Of a stretch of DNA of 64,000 nt, positions 44,920-54,855 are shown piece after piece (position 1 is the stretch's first letter; the number at the start of each line of letters is the position of its first letter). Origin of the DNA: Hansschlegelia quercus. Lineage in GTDB: Bacteria > Pseudomonadota > Alphaproteobacteria > Rhizobiales > Methylopilaceae. Below the pieces are notes generated by a model that was not told the origin of the DNA, did not search any database, and was given only the letters and a program-made list of their open reading frames with translations. The position numbers were made by a program, and so were the translations under genes. Location: contig NZ_SIUB01000006.1 of the NCBI RefSeq assembly GCF_004310425.1, forward strand, positions 62,001 through 126,000, given 5' to 3'.

Positions 44920-46091
44920 ACGCGCTCATACGATCGATCGAACCGGTCCAGGCGCCCACGGTGATGGCCAATGCGCGGATCGTGCTGACGGACCGCGTGA
45001 TCGAGAACGGCTGGATCGCCGTTGACGAGGGCCGCATCGCTGAAATCGGCGAGGGCGCCGCGCCCAAACGCGCGATCGATCTCGGCGGCGACATCCTGAT
45101 CCCGGGCCTCATCGAGCTCCACACCGACCATCTCGAAGCGCATTACGCGCCGCGACCAAAGGTGCGCTGGAGCCCGTTCGGCGCGGTGCTCGCTTATGAC
45201 GCGCAGATCGCGGCGAGCGGCATCACGACCGTGTTCGACTCGCTCCGGGTGGGATCCGACGCGGATGCCGGCTCCCTCGGTGGAGAAATCTGGGCGCTGT
45301 CGAACGCGATCCGCGATGCGGCCGACGCCGGCCACCTCCGGGTCGAGCATCGCACGCATCTGCGCTGCGAACTCTCCGCGCCTGATGTGATCGACGTCGC
45401 GGAAGACTATCTCGCGCGTTTCAGCGCCGACTTGATCTCGCTGATGGACCACACGCCCGGCCAGCGGCAGTTCCGCAGCCTGGAGGCGTGGCGCATATAC
45501 TACTCACGCAAGTCGCCGATGTCCGACGCCGAACTCGACTCCTTCGTCGTCAAGCGCCAGGAGCTGCACCAGAAGCACGCTGGCGACCACCGCAGGCGGT
45601 TGATCGCGCTCGCGGCCGAGCGCGGCGTTCCGCTCGCGAGCCACGACGACACCACCCTCGAGCACGTCGCGGAATCGCTCGCCGACGGGGTCGCCATCGC
45701 CGAGTTCCCGACGACCGCGGAGGCGGCCGAAGCCTCCCATCTCGGCGGCGTGCGCGTGATGATGGGCGCGCCCAACATCGTTCGCGGCGGCTCGCATTCC
45801 GGCAACGTCGCGGCGGTCGACCTCGCGCGCGCCGGCCATCTCGATATCCTCTCGTCCGATTACGTCCCGTCAAGCCTGCTGATGGCGGCGTTCGAACTGC
45901 CGACGCGCATACCCGGCATGACGCTTCCCGACGCGATCCGGACCGTCACCGAAGCTCCCGCAGAAGCCACCGGCCTTTCCGACCGCGGACGGATCGCGGA
46001 AGGGCTGCGGGCAGACCTCGTCCGCGTGCGGCTGGCGAGCGAAGGACCGGTGGTGCGTCAGGTCTGGCGGGAAGGCCGCGTGGTGTCGTGA
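44916..46091 (+). CDS. phnM: PhnM, ribosyl-phosphonate triphosphate diphosphohydrolase
   Basis: A 391-residue amidohydrolase-fold enzyme. Metal site HTDH at residues 69-72, followed by MDHTPGQRQFRSLEAWRIYY, SHDDTT, and ILSSDYVPSSLLMAAF. It removes pyrophosphate from ribose 1-phosphonate 5-triphosphate to give the C-P lyase substrate. Overlaps phnL and phnN by 4 nt. Confidence 0.96.
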   Translation: MNALIRSIEPVQAPTVMANARIVLTDRVIENGWIAVDEGRIAEIGEGAAPKRAIDLGGDILIPGLIELHTDHLEAHYAPRPKVRWSPFGAVLAYDAQIAASGITTVFDSLRVGSDADAGSLGGEIWALSNAIRDAADAGHLRVEHRTHLRCELSAPDVIDVAEDYLARFSADLISLMDHTPGQRQFRSLEAWRIYYSRKSPMSDAELDSFVVKRQELHQKHAGDHRRRLIALAAERGVPLASHDDTTLEHVAESLADGVAIAEFPTTAEAAEASHLGGVRVMMGAPNIVRGGSHSGNVAAVDLARAGHLDILSSDYVPSSLLMAAFELPTRIPGMTLPDAIRTVTEAPAEATGLSDRGRIAEGLRADLVRVRLASEGPVVRQVWREGRVVS

Positions 46092-46696
46092 GCGCTTTGC
46101 CGGCGACCATCAGCGCCGAACCTTCCCGGAACGGCCGCTTCGTCTGCGTCGTGGGCCCAAGCGGCGCCGGCAAGGACACGCTGATCAATCTCGCGCGCGA
46201 AAGGCTCGCCCGCGATCCACGCTTCGTCTTCGTGCGCCGCCTCATCACGCGGCCGCCTTACGCCGGGGAAGATCACGAGCCGATCTCGGAGACGCAGTTC
46301 GAGGAGGCCGAGCGCCGATCCGCATTGGCCATCAGCTGGCGCGCGCACGGACTTTGCTACGGCGTGCCGGACAGCGTTCGGACCGTGGTCGCGAGCGGGG
46401 CCGTCGTCGTCTGCAACATGTCGCGCGCGGCGATACCAGATGCGCGGCGGCTGTTCCCGACCTCGCTCGCGCTCGTCACAGCGCCTCCGGAGATCCTTGC
46501 CGAAAGGATCGCCGCGCGCGGACGCGAAAGCGTCGCGGATGCTCTGGCGCGCCTTCGTCGGAAGGTCCAGTCGCCGCCGGATACGGCCTATGACCTTGTC
46601 ATCGAGAACGTCACAACGCCGGAGCGCGGCGCCGCCGACCTTGAAGCCTTCCTCCGGCCGCTCGCGGGCGAACACAGGGGTCGTCGGAACGGCTAG
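46088..46696 (+). CDS. phnN: PhnN, ribose 1,5-bisphosphokinase
   Basis: A 202-residue P-loop kinase with GPSGAGKDTL (Walker A) and a guanylate-kinase-like body (RRLITRPPYAGEDHEPISETQFEE). It phosphorylates ribose 1,5-bisphosphate to PRPP at the end of phosphonate breakdown. GTG 46088 overlaps the phnM stop. The much longer frame from 45488 is a shadow of phnM. Last gene of the lyase operon. Confidence 0.94.
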   Translation: MSALPATISAEPSRNGRFVCVVGPSGAGKDTLINLARERLARDPRFVFVRRLITRPPYAGEDHEPISETQFEEAERRSALAISWRAHGLCYGVPDSVRTVVASGAVVVCNMSRAAIPDARRLFPTSLALVTAPPEILAERIAARGRESVADALARLRRKVQSPPDTAYDLVIENVTTPERGAADLEAFLRPLAGEHRGRRNG

Positions 46697-46774
46697 CGCG
46701 GCAATTACTTACCTTCATTCGTAACCGATGTTAAACATTTCAGCAGGAAGGATCATCCTCCGCCACGGCTGGAC

Positions 46775-48619
46775 ATGAACGTGCTAGCCCACTTCCAGCA
46801 GACAATCTTGGAGATGATCGCCCGCGGCCGGTCGGCCGAGGAGGTCGCGGACAGCATCTGTCGTCACGCAGAATGCGCCGCCGAAGGCGTGATGTGCTCC
46901 CTCATCCTCGTCGATCGATCCGGGCGTCTTCATCCGCTCGCCGGCCCGAGCCTCCCGGCTCACTACTCCGCCGCTATTGACGGCATGGCGGCCGGACCCG
47001 CCGCCGGCTCCTGCGGAACCGCCGCCTTTCTCCGAAAGCCGATCGCCGTCACCGACATCTCGACCGATCCGCGCTGGGTCGATTTCAGGGCGCTCGCCGA
47101 GCCGCTCGGCATCCGGGCCTGTTGGTCCAGCCCGATCCTGCACAGCGACGGACGCGTGCTCGGAACCTTCGCCTTCTACTATTCCGAAAGCCGCGGGCCG
47201 AGCGAGCAGGAAGAAAGGCTCGTCGCGGCGTGCGTGGACCTCTGCTCGATACTGCTCGAGCGCGACGAGGTCAGGGCGGAGAACCACAAGCTCGCTTACT
47301 TCGACGTACTGACCAAGCTAGGCAATCGGGCGAACTTCAACAGAACGCTCGACGCAGCCTGCGGGGCCGGAAGCGGCGCCATCGGACTGCTGTTCGTCGA
47401 CGTCGACCGCCTCAAGCGGGTCAACGACACGTTCGGTCACGGCGCCGGAGACGACATGATCCGGGAAGTCGGCCGCCGGATCGCGCGCAGCGCGTGGCCG
47501 GGCAAGGCGTTCCGGGTCGGCGGAGACGAGTTCGCCGTCCTCATCGTAGGAGAAAGCGCGGACGCCGAAGCGCCGCTGGCGGCCGAGCGGATCCTGGCCT
47601 CGATGCGCGAGCCCGCTCTATGCGGCGCGCACGTGCTGGAGCCGGGAGTGACCTGCGGGGGCGCGACATCGAAGGCCGCCAACGCCTGCGACACGGCGAA
47701 GCTCCGGAGGAACGCCGATCTCGCGCTCTATCACGCCAAGGAGATCACCCGAGGAGGCTTCGTCCTTCACGGCGACGAGTTGGCGAGCACGATCGCCAAG
47801 CGGTTCCGAGCCCTGCAGACCGTCACGAGCGCCCTCGCCGAAGATCGGATGGAGGCGCACTACCAGCCGGTCGTCAGGTTGGACACCCAAGAAATCATCG
47901 GCCTCGAGGCGTTGTGCCGGATACGGACGAGAGACGGAGAGATCCTGGCCGCCGGAAGCTTCGCCGAGGCGATGCTCGATCTGTCGATCGGAAGCCTCGT
48001 CACCGACCGCATGCTGAGCCAGGTCGCACGCGACGTCCGGCACTGGCTCGATCAGGGCATCGCGCTCCAGCATGTCGGCGTGAACGTCTCCATGGCGGAC
48101 TTCCAGAGGGGCGATCTGCGCGAGCGCATCTCCGCCGCCTTCGCGCGTCATCAAGCGCCGCTCAAGCACGTCATCCTCGAGGTGACGGAATCCGTCTACA
48201 TGGAGGGCAGCGACCGCAAGGTCGTCCGCACGATCGAGGAGCTTCGCGCCGAAGGGCTGCTCGTCGCGCTCGACGATTTCGGGACGGGCTACGCCTCCCT
48301 GACGCACCTGCTCACCTTCCCCGTGGACATCATCAAGATCGACAAGAGCTTCGTCGACCGGATGGCGGCCGGAAACGCCGGCGAAGTGATCGTGAAGGCG
48401 CTGCTCGACATGGCCAAGGGCCTCCGCATACGGATCGTCGCCGAGGGCGTCGAGTCTGACGAGCAGTCCGCCCAGCTCCAGCGGCTCGGATGCAGTCTCG
48501 CGCAAGGATATCTTTTCGGACGCGCCGCCGACCGCGACGCGACGACGGAGGCGCTGCTTCACTTCGGTCAGAAGCCGGCGGCTCCGCTCGGCGGCGCGAC
48601 AGGATCGTTCGCGGCCTGA
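46775..48619 (+). CDS. GAF-GGDEF-EAL cyclic-di-GMP signalling protein
   Basis: A 614-residue soluble regulator. A GAF-like sensor covers about residues 10-165. The GGDEF domain has the intact motif at 249-253 (RVGGDEFAVL). The EAL domain begins around 350 with EAL at 378-380 and the phosphodiesterase motif DDFGTGYASL and KIDKSF. The residues before GGDEF do not show the RxxD product-inhibition site. Both catalytic motifs look intact, so it could make or break c-di-GMP depending on the GAF signal. It lies 78 nt after phnN but with its own AT-rich upstream region. Not obviously part of the phosphonate operon. Confidence 0.92.
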   Translation: MNVLAHFQQTILEMIARGRSAEEVADSICRHAECAAEGVMCSLILVDRSGRLHPLAGPSLPAHYSAAIDGMAAGPAAGSCGTAAFLRKPIAVTDISTDPRWVDFRALAEPLGIRACWSSPILHSDGRVLGTFAFYYSESRGPSEQEERLVAACVDLCSILLERDEVRAENHKLAYFDVLTKLGNRANFNRTLDAACGAGSGAIGLLFVDVDRLKRVNDTFGHGAGDDMIREVGRRIARSAWPGKAFRVGGDEFAVLIVGESADAEAPLAAERILASMREPALCGAHVLEPGVTCGGATSKAANACDTAKLRRNADLALYHAKEITRGGFVLHGDELASTIAKRFRALQTVTSALAEDRMEAHYQPVVRLDTQEIIGLEALCRIRTRDGEILAAGSFAEAMLDLSIGSLVTDRMLSQVARDVRHWLDQGIALQHVGVNVSMADFQRGDLRERISAAFARHQAPLKHVILEVTESVYMEGSDRKVVRTIEELRAEGLLVALDDFGTGYASLTHLLTFPVDIIKIDKSFVDRMAAGNAGEVIVKALLDMAKGLRIRIVAEGVESDEQSAQLQRLGCSLAQGYLFGRAADRDATTEALLHFGQKPAAPLGGATGSFAA

Positions 48620-48680
48620 CGCCGAGCGCCGGAACCGAGCAGGCCGAGCGCCGTTGCCCCGCCATAACGGGGGAAAGCGC

Positions 48681-49673
48681 ATGTCCAAGTCCAGTTCCGC
48701 GCCTGTCGTCGTGGTCACCGGCGCATCCGCCGGCGTCGGCCGCGCGATCGCGCTTCGCTTCGCGGCCGGCGGGTACGCCGTCGCGCTGATCGCGCGCGAC
48801 GAGGCCGCGCTGGAGGCGGCGCGCTCCGAAGTCGAGAGCTTCGGCGTCTCGGCGATCGCCGTTCCGGCCGACGTGGCCGACGCCGACGCCATTCTTCAAG
48901 CCGCGGAACGCGTCGAGCGCGAGCTCGGACCGATTGCGGTTTGGATCAACAACGCGATGGTCACCGTCATCTCGCCCTTCGCGGCGGTGACGCCTGATGA
49001 ATATCGGCGCGTGACCGAGGTCACCTATCTCGGCGCGGTGCACGGCACGATGGCGGCGCTCAAGCACATGAAGCCGCGCGACTGGGGGCGCGTCGTCCAG
49101 ATCGGGTCGGCGCTAGCCTATCGCGGCATCCCGCTCCAGTCGGCCTATTGCGGCGCCAAGCACGCGATCCGCGGCTTCAGCGAAAGCGTGCGCTCCGAAC
49201 TGATCCATGACGGATCGGGCGTGCGGCTCATGATGATCGACCTCCCTGCGGTGAACACGCCGCAGTTCGACTGGGCGAGGACGCACGTCCTGCGGAAACC
49301 TCGCCCGATGGGCGCGCCGGTCCAGCCCGAGGCGATTGCGGACGGCGTTTTCCGCGCAGTCGAGGGCGGCGCGCACGACTACTGGATCGGCTGGATGACC
49401 GCCCTCACGGTGCTCGGCAACGCCGTTTTGCCGGGCTTCATGGACCGATATCTCGCGAGAGCGGTCGAGGGTCAGCAGACGGCGATCGCCGTCTCGCGGG
49501 AGCGGATCGACAACCTCCTGGCGCCCGCCCCCGGCCACCGCACCGAGGGTTCGTTCGGCGCCGAGGCCGGATCAAGCGCTTCGCTGCTGCCGGCAAGCGC
49601 CGTGCGGATCGGCGTCGTCGCGGTCGGTGCGCTCGTCTGCGCCGCAATAGGCGCTGCGATCAGACGCCGATGA
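48681..49673 (+). CDS. Short-chain dehydrogenase/reductase with C-terminal membrane helix
   Basis: A 330-residue classical short-chain dehydrogenase. Cofactor loop TGASAGVGRAIALRF; INNA structural motif WINNAMVTV; catalytic Ser in QIGSALAYRG and YxxxK as YCGAK. The C-terminal 25 residues (ASAVRIGVVAVGALVCAAIGAAIRRR) form a hydrophobic helix with an arginine tail, so the protein is probably anchored to the inner membrane. The long insert and extension beyond residue 250 match a subgroup often annotated only as SDR. I start at ATG 48681 with GGGGGAAA upstream. Substrate unknown. Confidence 0.85.
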   Translation: MSKSSSAPVVVVTGASAGVGRAIALRFAAGGYAVALIARDEAALEAARSEVESFGVSAIAVPADVADADAILQAAERVERELGPIAVWINNAMVTVISPFAAVTPDEYRRVTEVTYLGAVHGTMAALKHMKPRDWGRVVQIGSALAYRGIPLQSAYCGAKHAIRGFSESVRSELIHDGSGVRLMMIDLPAVNTPQFDWARTHVLRKPRPMGAPVQPEAIADGVFRAVEGGAHDYWIGWMTALTVLGNAVLPGFMDRYLARAVEGQQTAIAVSRERIDNLLAPAPGHRTEGSFGAEAGSSASLLPASAVRIGVVAVGALVCAAIGAAIRRR

Positions 49674-49674
49674 T

Positions 49675-49707
49675 GCCGTGACGCCTTCAGACTGACCGCG
49701 TCACGGC
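49675..49707. terminator. Probable bidirectional terminator
   Basis: GCCGTGACGC (49675-49684) and its perfect reverse complement (49698-49707) form a 10-bp stem with a 13-nt loop between the convergent stops at 49673 and 49722. There is only a short T run (CGTTT) on the right side. It has the same loop length as the hairpin at 9134-9168. Confidence 0.65.
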
Positions 49708-49721
49708 GCTCGTTTGGCGGC

Positions 49722-51701
49722 TTACGCCGCGCGAACCGCGCCCAGGAAGTTCTGGACCTGCCCACGCAGACGGTCGGCTTCGCGCGCGAGTTCGCTGGAG
49801 GAGGCGAGCACCTGCCCCGCCGCCGTACCGGTTTCCTCCGCCGCGCGCGCCACGCCGAAGATGTTCGAAGTCACCTCGCGCGTGCCGGCGGAAGCCTGGC
49901 TGACGGAGTTCGCGATCTCACGGGTTGCGGCGCTCTGCTGCTGGACCGCGCCCGCCATGGCGAGCGTCGTCTGGCTGATCGACTGGATCGTGCCGGAGAT
50001 TCCGGAGATCGCCGTCACGGCTTGGCTGGTGGACTGCTGGATCGAGGCGATCTGCGCGCCGATGTCCGAGGTCGCCGAAGCCGTCTGCTCGGCGAGGCCC
50101 TTCACTTCGGCGGCGACCACCGCGAAACCGCGGCCGGCCTCGCCGGCGCGGGCCGCCTCGATAGTGGCGTTCAGCGCGAGCAGGTTGGTCTGGCTCGCAA
50201 TGGTGGAGATCAGGTCGACGATCGCGCCGACGCGGCCCGCAGCGGCCGAAAGGTTCTCCACGATCACGCCGGTCGCGCTCGCCTCGGCGACGGCCGCTTT
50301 CGCCATCTCCGCGGAGCGGGCGACCTGACGGTCGATCTCGCTGACCGAAGCGCCGAGCTCCTCGGCTGCGCTCGACACCGTCATGACGTTGCTGCCGGCC
50401 TCTTCGGCGGCTGCGGCGACAGTGGTCGAACGCGACGCGGTCTCGGTCGCGGTGGCGGTGAGCTGCTGCGCCGTCGCCTGCATCTCGGTCGCGGCTGAGG
50501 ACACCACGCCGACCACCTGGGTCACCGAATGGTCGAAGCCGCGCACCAGGTCGTCGACCGCCTTCGCCCGGCGCTCGCGCGCCGCCTGCTGGGCGGCCTG
50601 ATCGGCCCGCATCTGCTCCGTCTCGATCAGCGCCTGGCGGAACACTTCGACGGAGCGCGCCATGGCGCCGATCTCGTCCTGGCGATCTGTGTGCGGAGCG
50701 GCGACGGAGTATTCGCCGTTCGCGAGCGTCACCATGGTGCGGTTGAGCGCGCCGATCGGGCGACCGAGATTGCGCGCGAGCCACAGGGCAAGCGCAAGGG
50801 CGCCTGCTGAGACGACCACGAGCACCACGAGCAGAAGCTGAAGCGCATGCGTCCGGGCGGCGACGAAGGGCGAGATGTCGAGCGCCACTTCGACCGTGCC
50901 GATCGCCTTGCCCGAATAGTTCTTGAGCGGGCCGGCGAGCACCGCGGTCGGACGGTCCTGGAGCGAGGTTTCGCTCCACTTGATCGTCTGTTCGCGGGCG
51001 GCGCGCTGACGGTCGGCCGGTAGTAGGGTCTTCTCGTCGAAGGTCGATCCGAGCGTCTGAACCCCCTCGTCGCCCACGAGATGCATGGCGACGTCGACGC
51101 CGAGGCGGCGCTTCAGATCGATGAAGAAGTCGCTCTTGAGAGGCGCGCCGACGTCGGCGACGCCAACCAGCTTGCCATTGTCGAAGGCTGGCACGCCGGC
51201 AAAGATGCTGATGCTGTCGCGCCCCGGCTCGACCCCAACCATCGGCTTGCCCTGATCCACCGCGTCCTTGAGCATCTTCCGACGAGTAAACGTGTTGTCG
51301 TCGAACTTCTCGGGCGTGTGGACACGCGCCAGCGCTATGCCGTCTGCGGTGTGGAAGGTGATGAGGGAGAGGTTCAGATCCTGCTTGATCGCGCCAAGGA
51401 GCGGAGAAAAAAGAGCGATCAGCGCAGCTCTGTCCTTGCCGACGAAGGCGGCGCCGACAGCCGGATTGGTCGCAATCGTCTGCGCCACTCCGAGCGCGCG
51501 CTGCCCCTGATCGGCCATGGCGGACACGACGGCGTCATAGCGCTGGGTGAGCGCCGCCTCGATGGCGAGATCGCTGGCCGCGCTTTGTTGCCAATAGCCG
51601 AGCGCGCCCACGGCCGCGGCTGCCGCGAGCGTGGAAGCGAGCATCGCCGCTGTAAGCTTCGAGCCGATGGCGCGAAAGCCGCCGAAATGAAGAGCCGTCA
51701 T
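49722..51701 (-). CDS. Methyl-accepting chemotaxis protein with periplasmic double-Cache-like sensor
   Basis: A 659-residue chemoreceptor. The N-terminal membrane helix ([22 protein letters not shown]), a periplasmic domain of about 260 residues with Cache-like features ([26 protein letters not shown]), a second helix ([24 protein letters not shown]), a HAMP linker with [18 protein letters not shown], and the long signalling coiled coil with [32 protein letters not shown] are seen in order. The hairpin tip motif is intact. ATG 51701 has AGGGGG upstream, so I prefer it to 51731. No che genes are adjacent. Confidence 0.93.
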   Translation of the reverse strand: MTALHFGGFRAIGSKLTAAMLASTLAAAAAVGALGYWQQSAASDLAIEAALTQRYDAVVSAMADQGQRALGVAQTIATNPAVGAAFVGKDRAALIALFSPLLGAIKQDLNLSLITFHTADGIALARVHTPEKFDDNTFTRRKMLKDAVDQGKPMVGVEPGRDSISIFAGVPAFDNGKLVGVADVGAPLKSDFFIDLKRRLGVDVAMHLVGDEGVQTLGSTFDEKTLLPADRQRAAREQTIKWSETSLQDRPTAVLAGPLKNYSGKAIGTVEVALDISPFVAARTHALQLLLVVLVVVSAGALALALWLARNLGRPIGALNRTMVTLANGEYSVAAPHTDRQDEIGAMARSVEVFRQALIETEQMRADQAAQQAARERRAKAVDDLVRGFDHSVTQVVGVVSSAATEMQATAQQLTATATETASRSTTVAAAAEEAGSNVMTVSSAAEELGASVSEIDRQVARSAEMAKAAVAEASATGVIVENLSAAAGRVGAIVDLISTIASQTNLLALNATIEAARAGEAGRGFAVVAAEVKGLAEQTASATSDIGAQIASIQQSTSQAVTAISGISGTIQSISQTTLAMAGAVQQQSAATREIANSVSQASAGTREVTSNIFGVARAAEETGTAAGQVLASSSELAREADRLRGQVQNFLGAVRAA

Positions 51702-52005
51702 GCGTTCCCCCTGGATACCGCCAGACTGCAAGCGAATTTATAATAGACTATTAGCGATAAGGCTTTTTCTTCCTGAGATTTTGAATAGTGATCAAATGAA
51801 AGCTTTGTCGCGCTTCTGGCGCGCAGCAACGGCTGCCGCGCCGATCGGCGCCGCCGGAACGATCCGCGGCTTTCAAGCTTTCAGTTGAACCTGCGCCGGG
51901 GCGCTCGATCGGCGGGCGTTTCACAACGCGGTCGCAGGCCGAACGTTAGAGGCGACAGACAGGAGGACACGGGTCAGCGCACGGGCGCTCCATCCGCATG
52001 CATCA
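51702..52005. other. 304-bp divergent gap
   Basis: Lies between the chemoreceptor and the isochorismatase-fold gene, which point away from each other, so it should contain both promoters. The part next to the chemoreceptor is AT-rich (TATTATAAAT-like when read on the minus strand near 51740). A 30-codon plus-strand open frame (51796-51888, MKALSRFWRAATAAA...) with paired AAGCTTs is present but has no ribosome site, and I do not call it a gene. Confidence 0.4.
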
Positions 52006-52611
52006 ATGGACAGCTTCAAGATCGATAGTCGACGAACGGCGCATCTATGCCTGGATATGCAGAAGATGTTCGCCGAGGACACGGAATGGCGAACGCCCTG
52101 GATGGACCGTGTGCTTCCGGTGGTCGCCGAGATTGCGGCGCGCCACAAACGCCAGACTTTCTTCACCCGCTTCGTTCCGCCCGCCCGAGCGGAGGACGCC
52201 AAAGGCTGCTGGCGGAACTATTTCTCTCGCTGGCGTTCCTTCACGCGCGAGGAGATCAATCCCGAACTCATAGAGCTCGTCGAGCCGCTGAAGCGCCTCG
52301 TTCCGCCGGCGAGGCTGATCGACAAACCTGGCTTTTCGCCGTTTTTCGGAACGCCGCTTTACGCCGAACTCCGGAGCCTCGATATCGACACTCTGGTCGT
52401 GACAGGCGCGGAAACCGACGTCTGCGTGCTGGCGGCCGTGCTGTCGGCGATCGACCTCGGCTTTTTTGTCGTGCTCGTGAAAGACGGGCTCTGCAGTTCG
52501 TCGGACGAAACCCACGACGCGATGCTGACGCTCTACGGCAACCGTTTCAGCCAGCAGCTTCGCATGGTGGACGCCGCGGACCTTATCGAGGTCTGGCCGG
52601 AGAGCGCCTGA
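52006..52611 (+). CDS. Isochorismatase-fold cysteine hydrolase
   Basis: A 201-residue hydrolase. The catalytic triad of the family is visible as Asp17 (LCLDMQ), Lys107 (LIDKPGFSPF) and Cys140 (ETDVCVLAAV). It also has the expected GFF...LVKDGLCSSSDETHDAML end. The family covers isochorismatases, nicotinamidases and carbamoyl-type hydrolases, and this sequence does not allow a choice. No ribosome site is clear before ATG 52006. Its function is unknown and its neighbours on both sides are signalling genes. Confidence 0.85.
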   Translation: MDSFKIDSRRTAHLCLDMQKMFAEDTEWRTPWMDRVLPVVAEIAARHKRQTFFTRFVPPARAEDAKGCWRNYFSRWRSFTREEINPELIELVEPLKRLVPPARLIDKPGFSPFFGTPLYAELRSLDIDTLVVTGAETDVCVLAAVLSAIDLGFFVVLVKDGLCSSSDETHDAMLTLYGNRFSQQLRMVDAADLIEVWPESA

Positions 52612-52805
52612 AGGCTTGGACCCAATGCTGGCGAAGCCAGTCTCGAATCAAAGCCTCCGAGCCGCTCAGTCTCCATTCCGCCGCGTCCCCGGTCCCTTGC
52701 TGCGATGGGTAGACGGCTTGTCACAAGCGCTTTCTTCGAAGATGTCGTTTATCAGGTACCGTCGACGCCTTTCGATAGGCGCGCGCCTCGACGCTCGGGA
52801 GCAGC

Positions 52806-54779
52806 ATGACATCTGATACCGACAAGAAGGACGTGCTGGGCGCAGACGAGGGCCGATTTCGGCTGCTCGTGGACTCCGTCCTCGACTACGCGATCTTCAT
52901 GCTCGAGGCGGACGGCACCGTCGCGACCTGGAACCGAGGCGCCGAACGCTTCAAGGGTTATTCGGAAGCCGAGATCGTCGGCCGGCACTTTTCGACCTTC
53001 TACACCGACGAAGACCGCGCGGACGGCCTGCCTGAGCGCGCGCTCCGGACCGCCCGCACCGAGGGGCGCTTCGAACAGGAGGGTTGGCGGGTCCGCAAGG
53101 ACGGCAGCCGGATGTGGGCGCACGTCGTCATCGACCCGATCCTGGGCGCGGGCGGCGATCTGCTCGGCTACGCGAAGATCACCCGCGACCTGACCGAGCG
53201 CAGAAGCGCTCAGGAGGCGCTCGGCCGCAGCGAGGACCGCTTCGAGATCCTGGTCCAGGGCGTGCGCGATTACGCGATCTACATGCTCGACCGCGACGGC
53301 CGCGTAACGAACTGGAACACCGGCGCGCACCACTTAAAGGGCTACACCGAGGAGGAGATCGTCGGGCAGCACTTCTCGCGGTTCTATACGGATGAGGACC
53401 GAGGAGTCGGCCTTCCGGTCCGGGCGTTGCGCATCGCGGCAGAAGAGGGACGGTTCGAGCAGGAGGGCTGGCGCGTCCGCAAGAACGGGACCCGGTTTTG
53501 GGCGCACGTCATTGTCGATGCGATCCGCAACGAAGCTGGCGAACTGATCGGCTACGCCAAGGTCACCCGAGACCTGACCGAGAAGCGCGAGGCGCAGATC
53601 GCTCTGGAGCAGACGCGCGCGGCGCTTGCCCAAGCGCAAAAGATGGAGGCGATCGGCCAGCTGACCGGCGGCGTCGCGCATGACTTCAACAATCTTCTGG
53701 CTGTCATCCTCGGCAACCTCGATCTCGCCCGCAAGCGGCTGTCCCGGGGCTCAGGCGAGATCGCCGCGCTAATCGAGAACTCGATCGACGCAGCCCGGCG
53801 GGGCGCCTCGCTCACTCAGCGCATGCTCGCCTTCGCCAGACGGCAGGATCTGAAATCCGAGGCGATCGACGTGCCGCAACTCGTCCACGGCATGGCGCAT
53901 CTGCTGGAGCATTCCGTCGGCCCCTCGATCCAGATCGAGACGCAGTTTCCCCTAGAACTCCCGGCTGCGCGCGCGGACAGCAACCAGCTGGAGCTCGTCA
54001 TCCTCAACCTTGTGATCAACGCGCGCGACGCCATGCCGGACGGAGGCAGCATCACGCTGTCCGCCCGCGAGGAAACGGTCGCCGCCGCCGACGGGCCGGT
54101 TGCGGCGGGCAGCTATGTTGCGCTGGTCGTCAAGGATACGGGCCACGGCATGGACGCCGGCACCCTGGAGCGCGCCGCCGAACCGTTCTTCACGACCAAG
54201 GGCGTCGGCCGCGGGACCGGCCTCGGCCTCTCTATGATCCACGGCTTCGCCGAGCAGAGCGGCGGACGTCTGGTCCTGAAGAGCGCTCCTGGCGAGGGGA
54301 CCTCGGCGGAGATCTGGCTACCCGCGTCCTCCACGGCTCCCGTGACTGCGTCCGACGCCGGAGATCACGAATCCTCAAGCGAGACGACCGTCGACAGGCT
54401 GACGATCCTGGTCGTCGACGATGACGGGCTCGTCCTGACGAACACCGCGACGATGCTCGAGGATCTGGGCCATGACGTGTTGGAGGCCGCGTCCGGCGAG
54501 GAGGCGCTCCACATCTTCCGCCAGTCGAACAGCATCGATCTGGTCATAACTGACCAGGTGATGCCCGGGATCACCGGCGCGGAGCTCGCGCGGAAGATCC
54601 ACACGATCAACCCGAGACTCGCCGTGGTTCTCGCAAGCGGGTTCGTGGAGCTTCCGGAACAGCTGGAGCTGAACCTACCCCGGCTGAACAAGCCCTTCAT
54701 GCAGGCGGATCTTGCGAAAGTGATCGCGGCGCTGTTCTCGAGCTCGGCCGGTCGCCGTGTCGCGAATGCGATCGAATGA
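52806..54779 (+). CDS. PAS-PAS hybrid sensor histidine kinase with C-terminal receiver
   Basis: A 657-residue soluble kinase. Two PAS domains (residues 17-133 and 145-261) are followed by a dimerisation helix with His292 in GGVAHDFNNLL (the HWE/hybrid-type box of alphaproteobacterial kinases), the ATPase domain (NLVINARDAMPDGG, DTGHGMD, GRGTGLGLSMIHG), and a receiver with Asp583 (LVITDQVMPG). The two PAS domains are about two thirds identical by eye, so one duplicated from the other. There is no membrane segment. The GYAKITRDLTER end of each PAS is the usual PAC motif. The signal is unknown. No response regulator gene is adjacent. Confidence 0.92.
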   Translation: MTSDTDKKDVLGADEGRFRLLVDSVLDYAIFMLEADGTVATWNRGAERFKGYSEAEIVGRHFSTFYTDEDRADGLPERALRTARTEGRFEQEGWRVRKDGSRMWAHVVIDPILGAGGDLLGYAKITRDLTERRSAQEALGRSEDRFEILVQGVRDYAIYMLDRDGRVTNWNTGAHHLKGYTEEEIVGQHFSRFYTDEDRGVGLPVRALRIAAEEGRFEQEGWRVRKNGTRFWAHVIVDAIRNEAGELIGYAKVTRDLTEKREAQIALEQTRAALAQAQKMEAIGQLTGGVAHDFNNLLAVILGNLDLARKRLSRGSGEIAALIENSIDAARRGASLTQRMLAFARRQDLKSEAIDVPQLVHGMAHLLEHSVGPSIQIETQFPLELPAARADSNQLELVILNLVINARDAMPDGGSITLSAREETVAAADGPVAAGSYVALVVKDTGHGMDAGTLERAAEPFFTTKGVGRGTGLGLSMIHGFAEQSGGRLVLKSAPGEGTSAEIWLPASSTAPVTASDAGDHESSSETTVDRLTILVVDDDGLVLTNTATMLEDLGHDVLEAASGEEALHIFRQSNSIDLVITDQVMPGITGAELARKIHTINPRLAVVLASGFVELPEQLELNLPRLNKPFMQADLAKVIAALFSSSAGRRVANAIE

Positions 54780-54855
54780 GGACCGTGGCGGCGGCCTTGC
54801 GGTTGCGCGTCGAAGACTGTTACGAAACGGCGAAAGCCGTTCGTTCGCAGCATCT

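Noticed and set aside
51796-51888. A 30-codon open frame between the chemoreceptor and the isochorismatase-fold gene
   Set aside because: No ribosome site. Repeated AAGCTT and Ala-rich translation look accidental.
52628-52640. Small hairpin CTGGC-GAA-GCCAG after the isochorismatase-fold gene
   Set aside because: A 5-bp stem is too short to support a terminator call.
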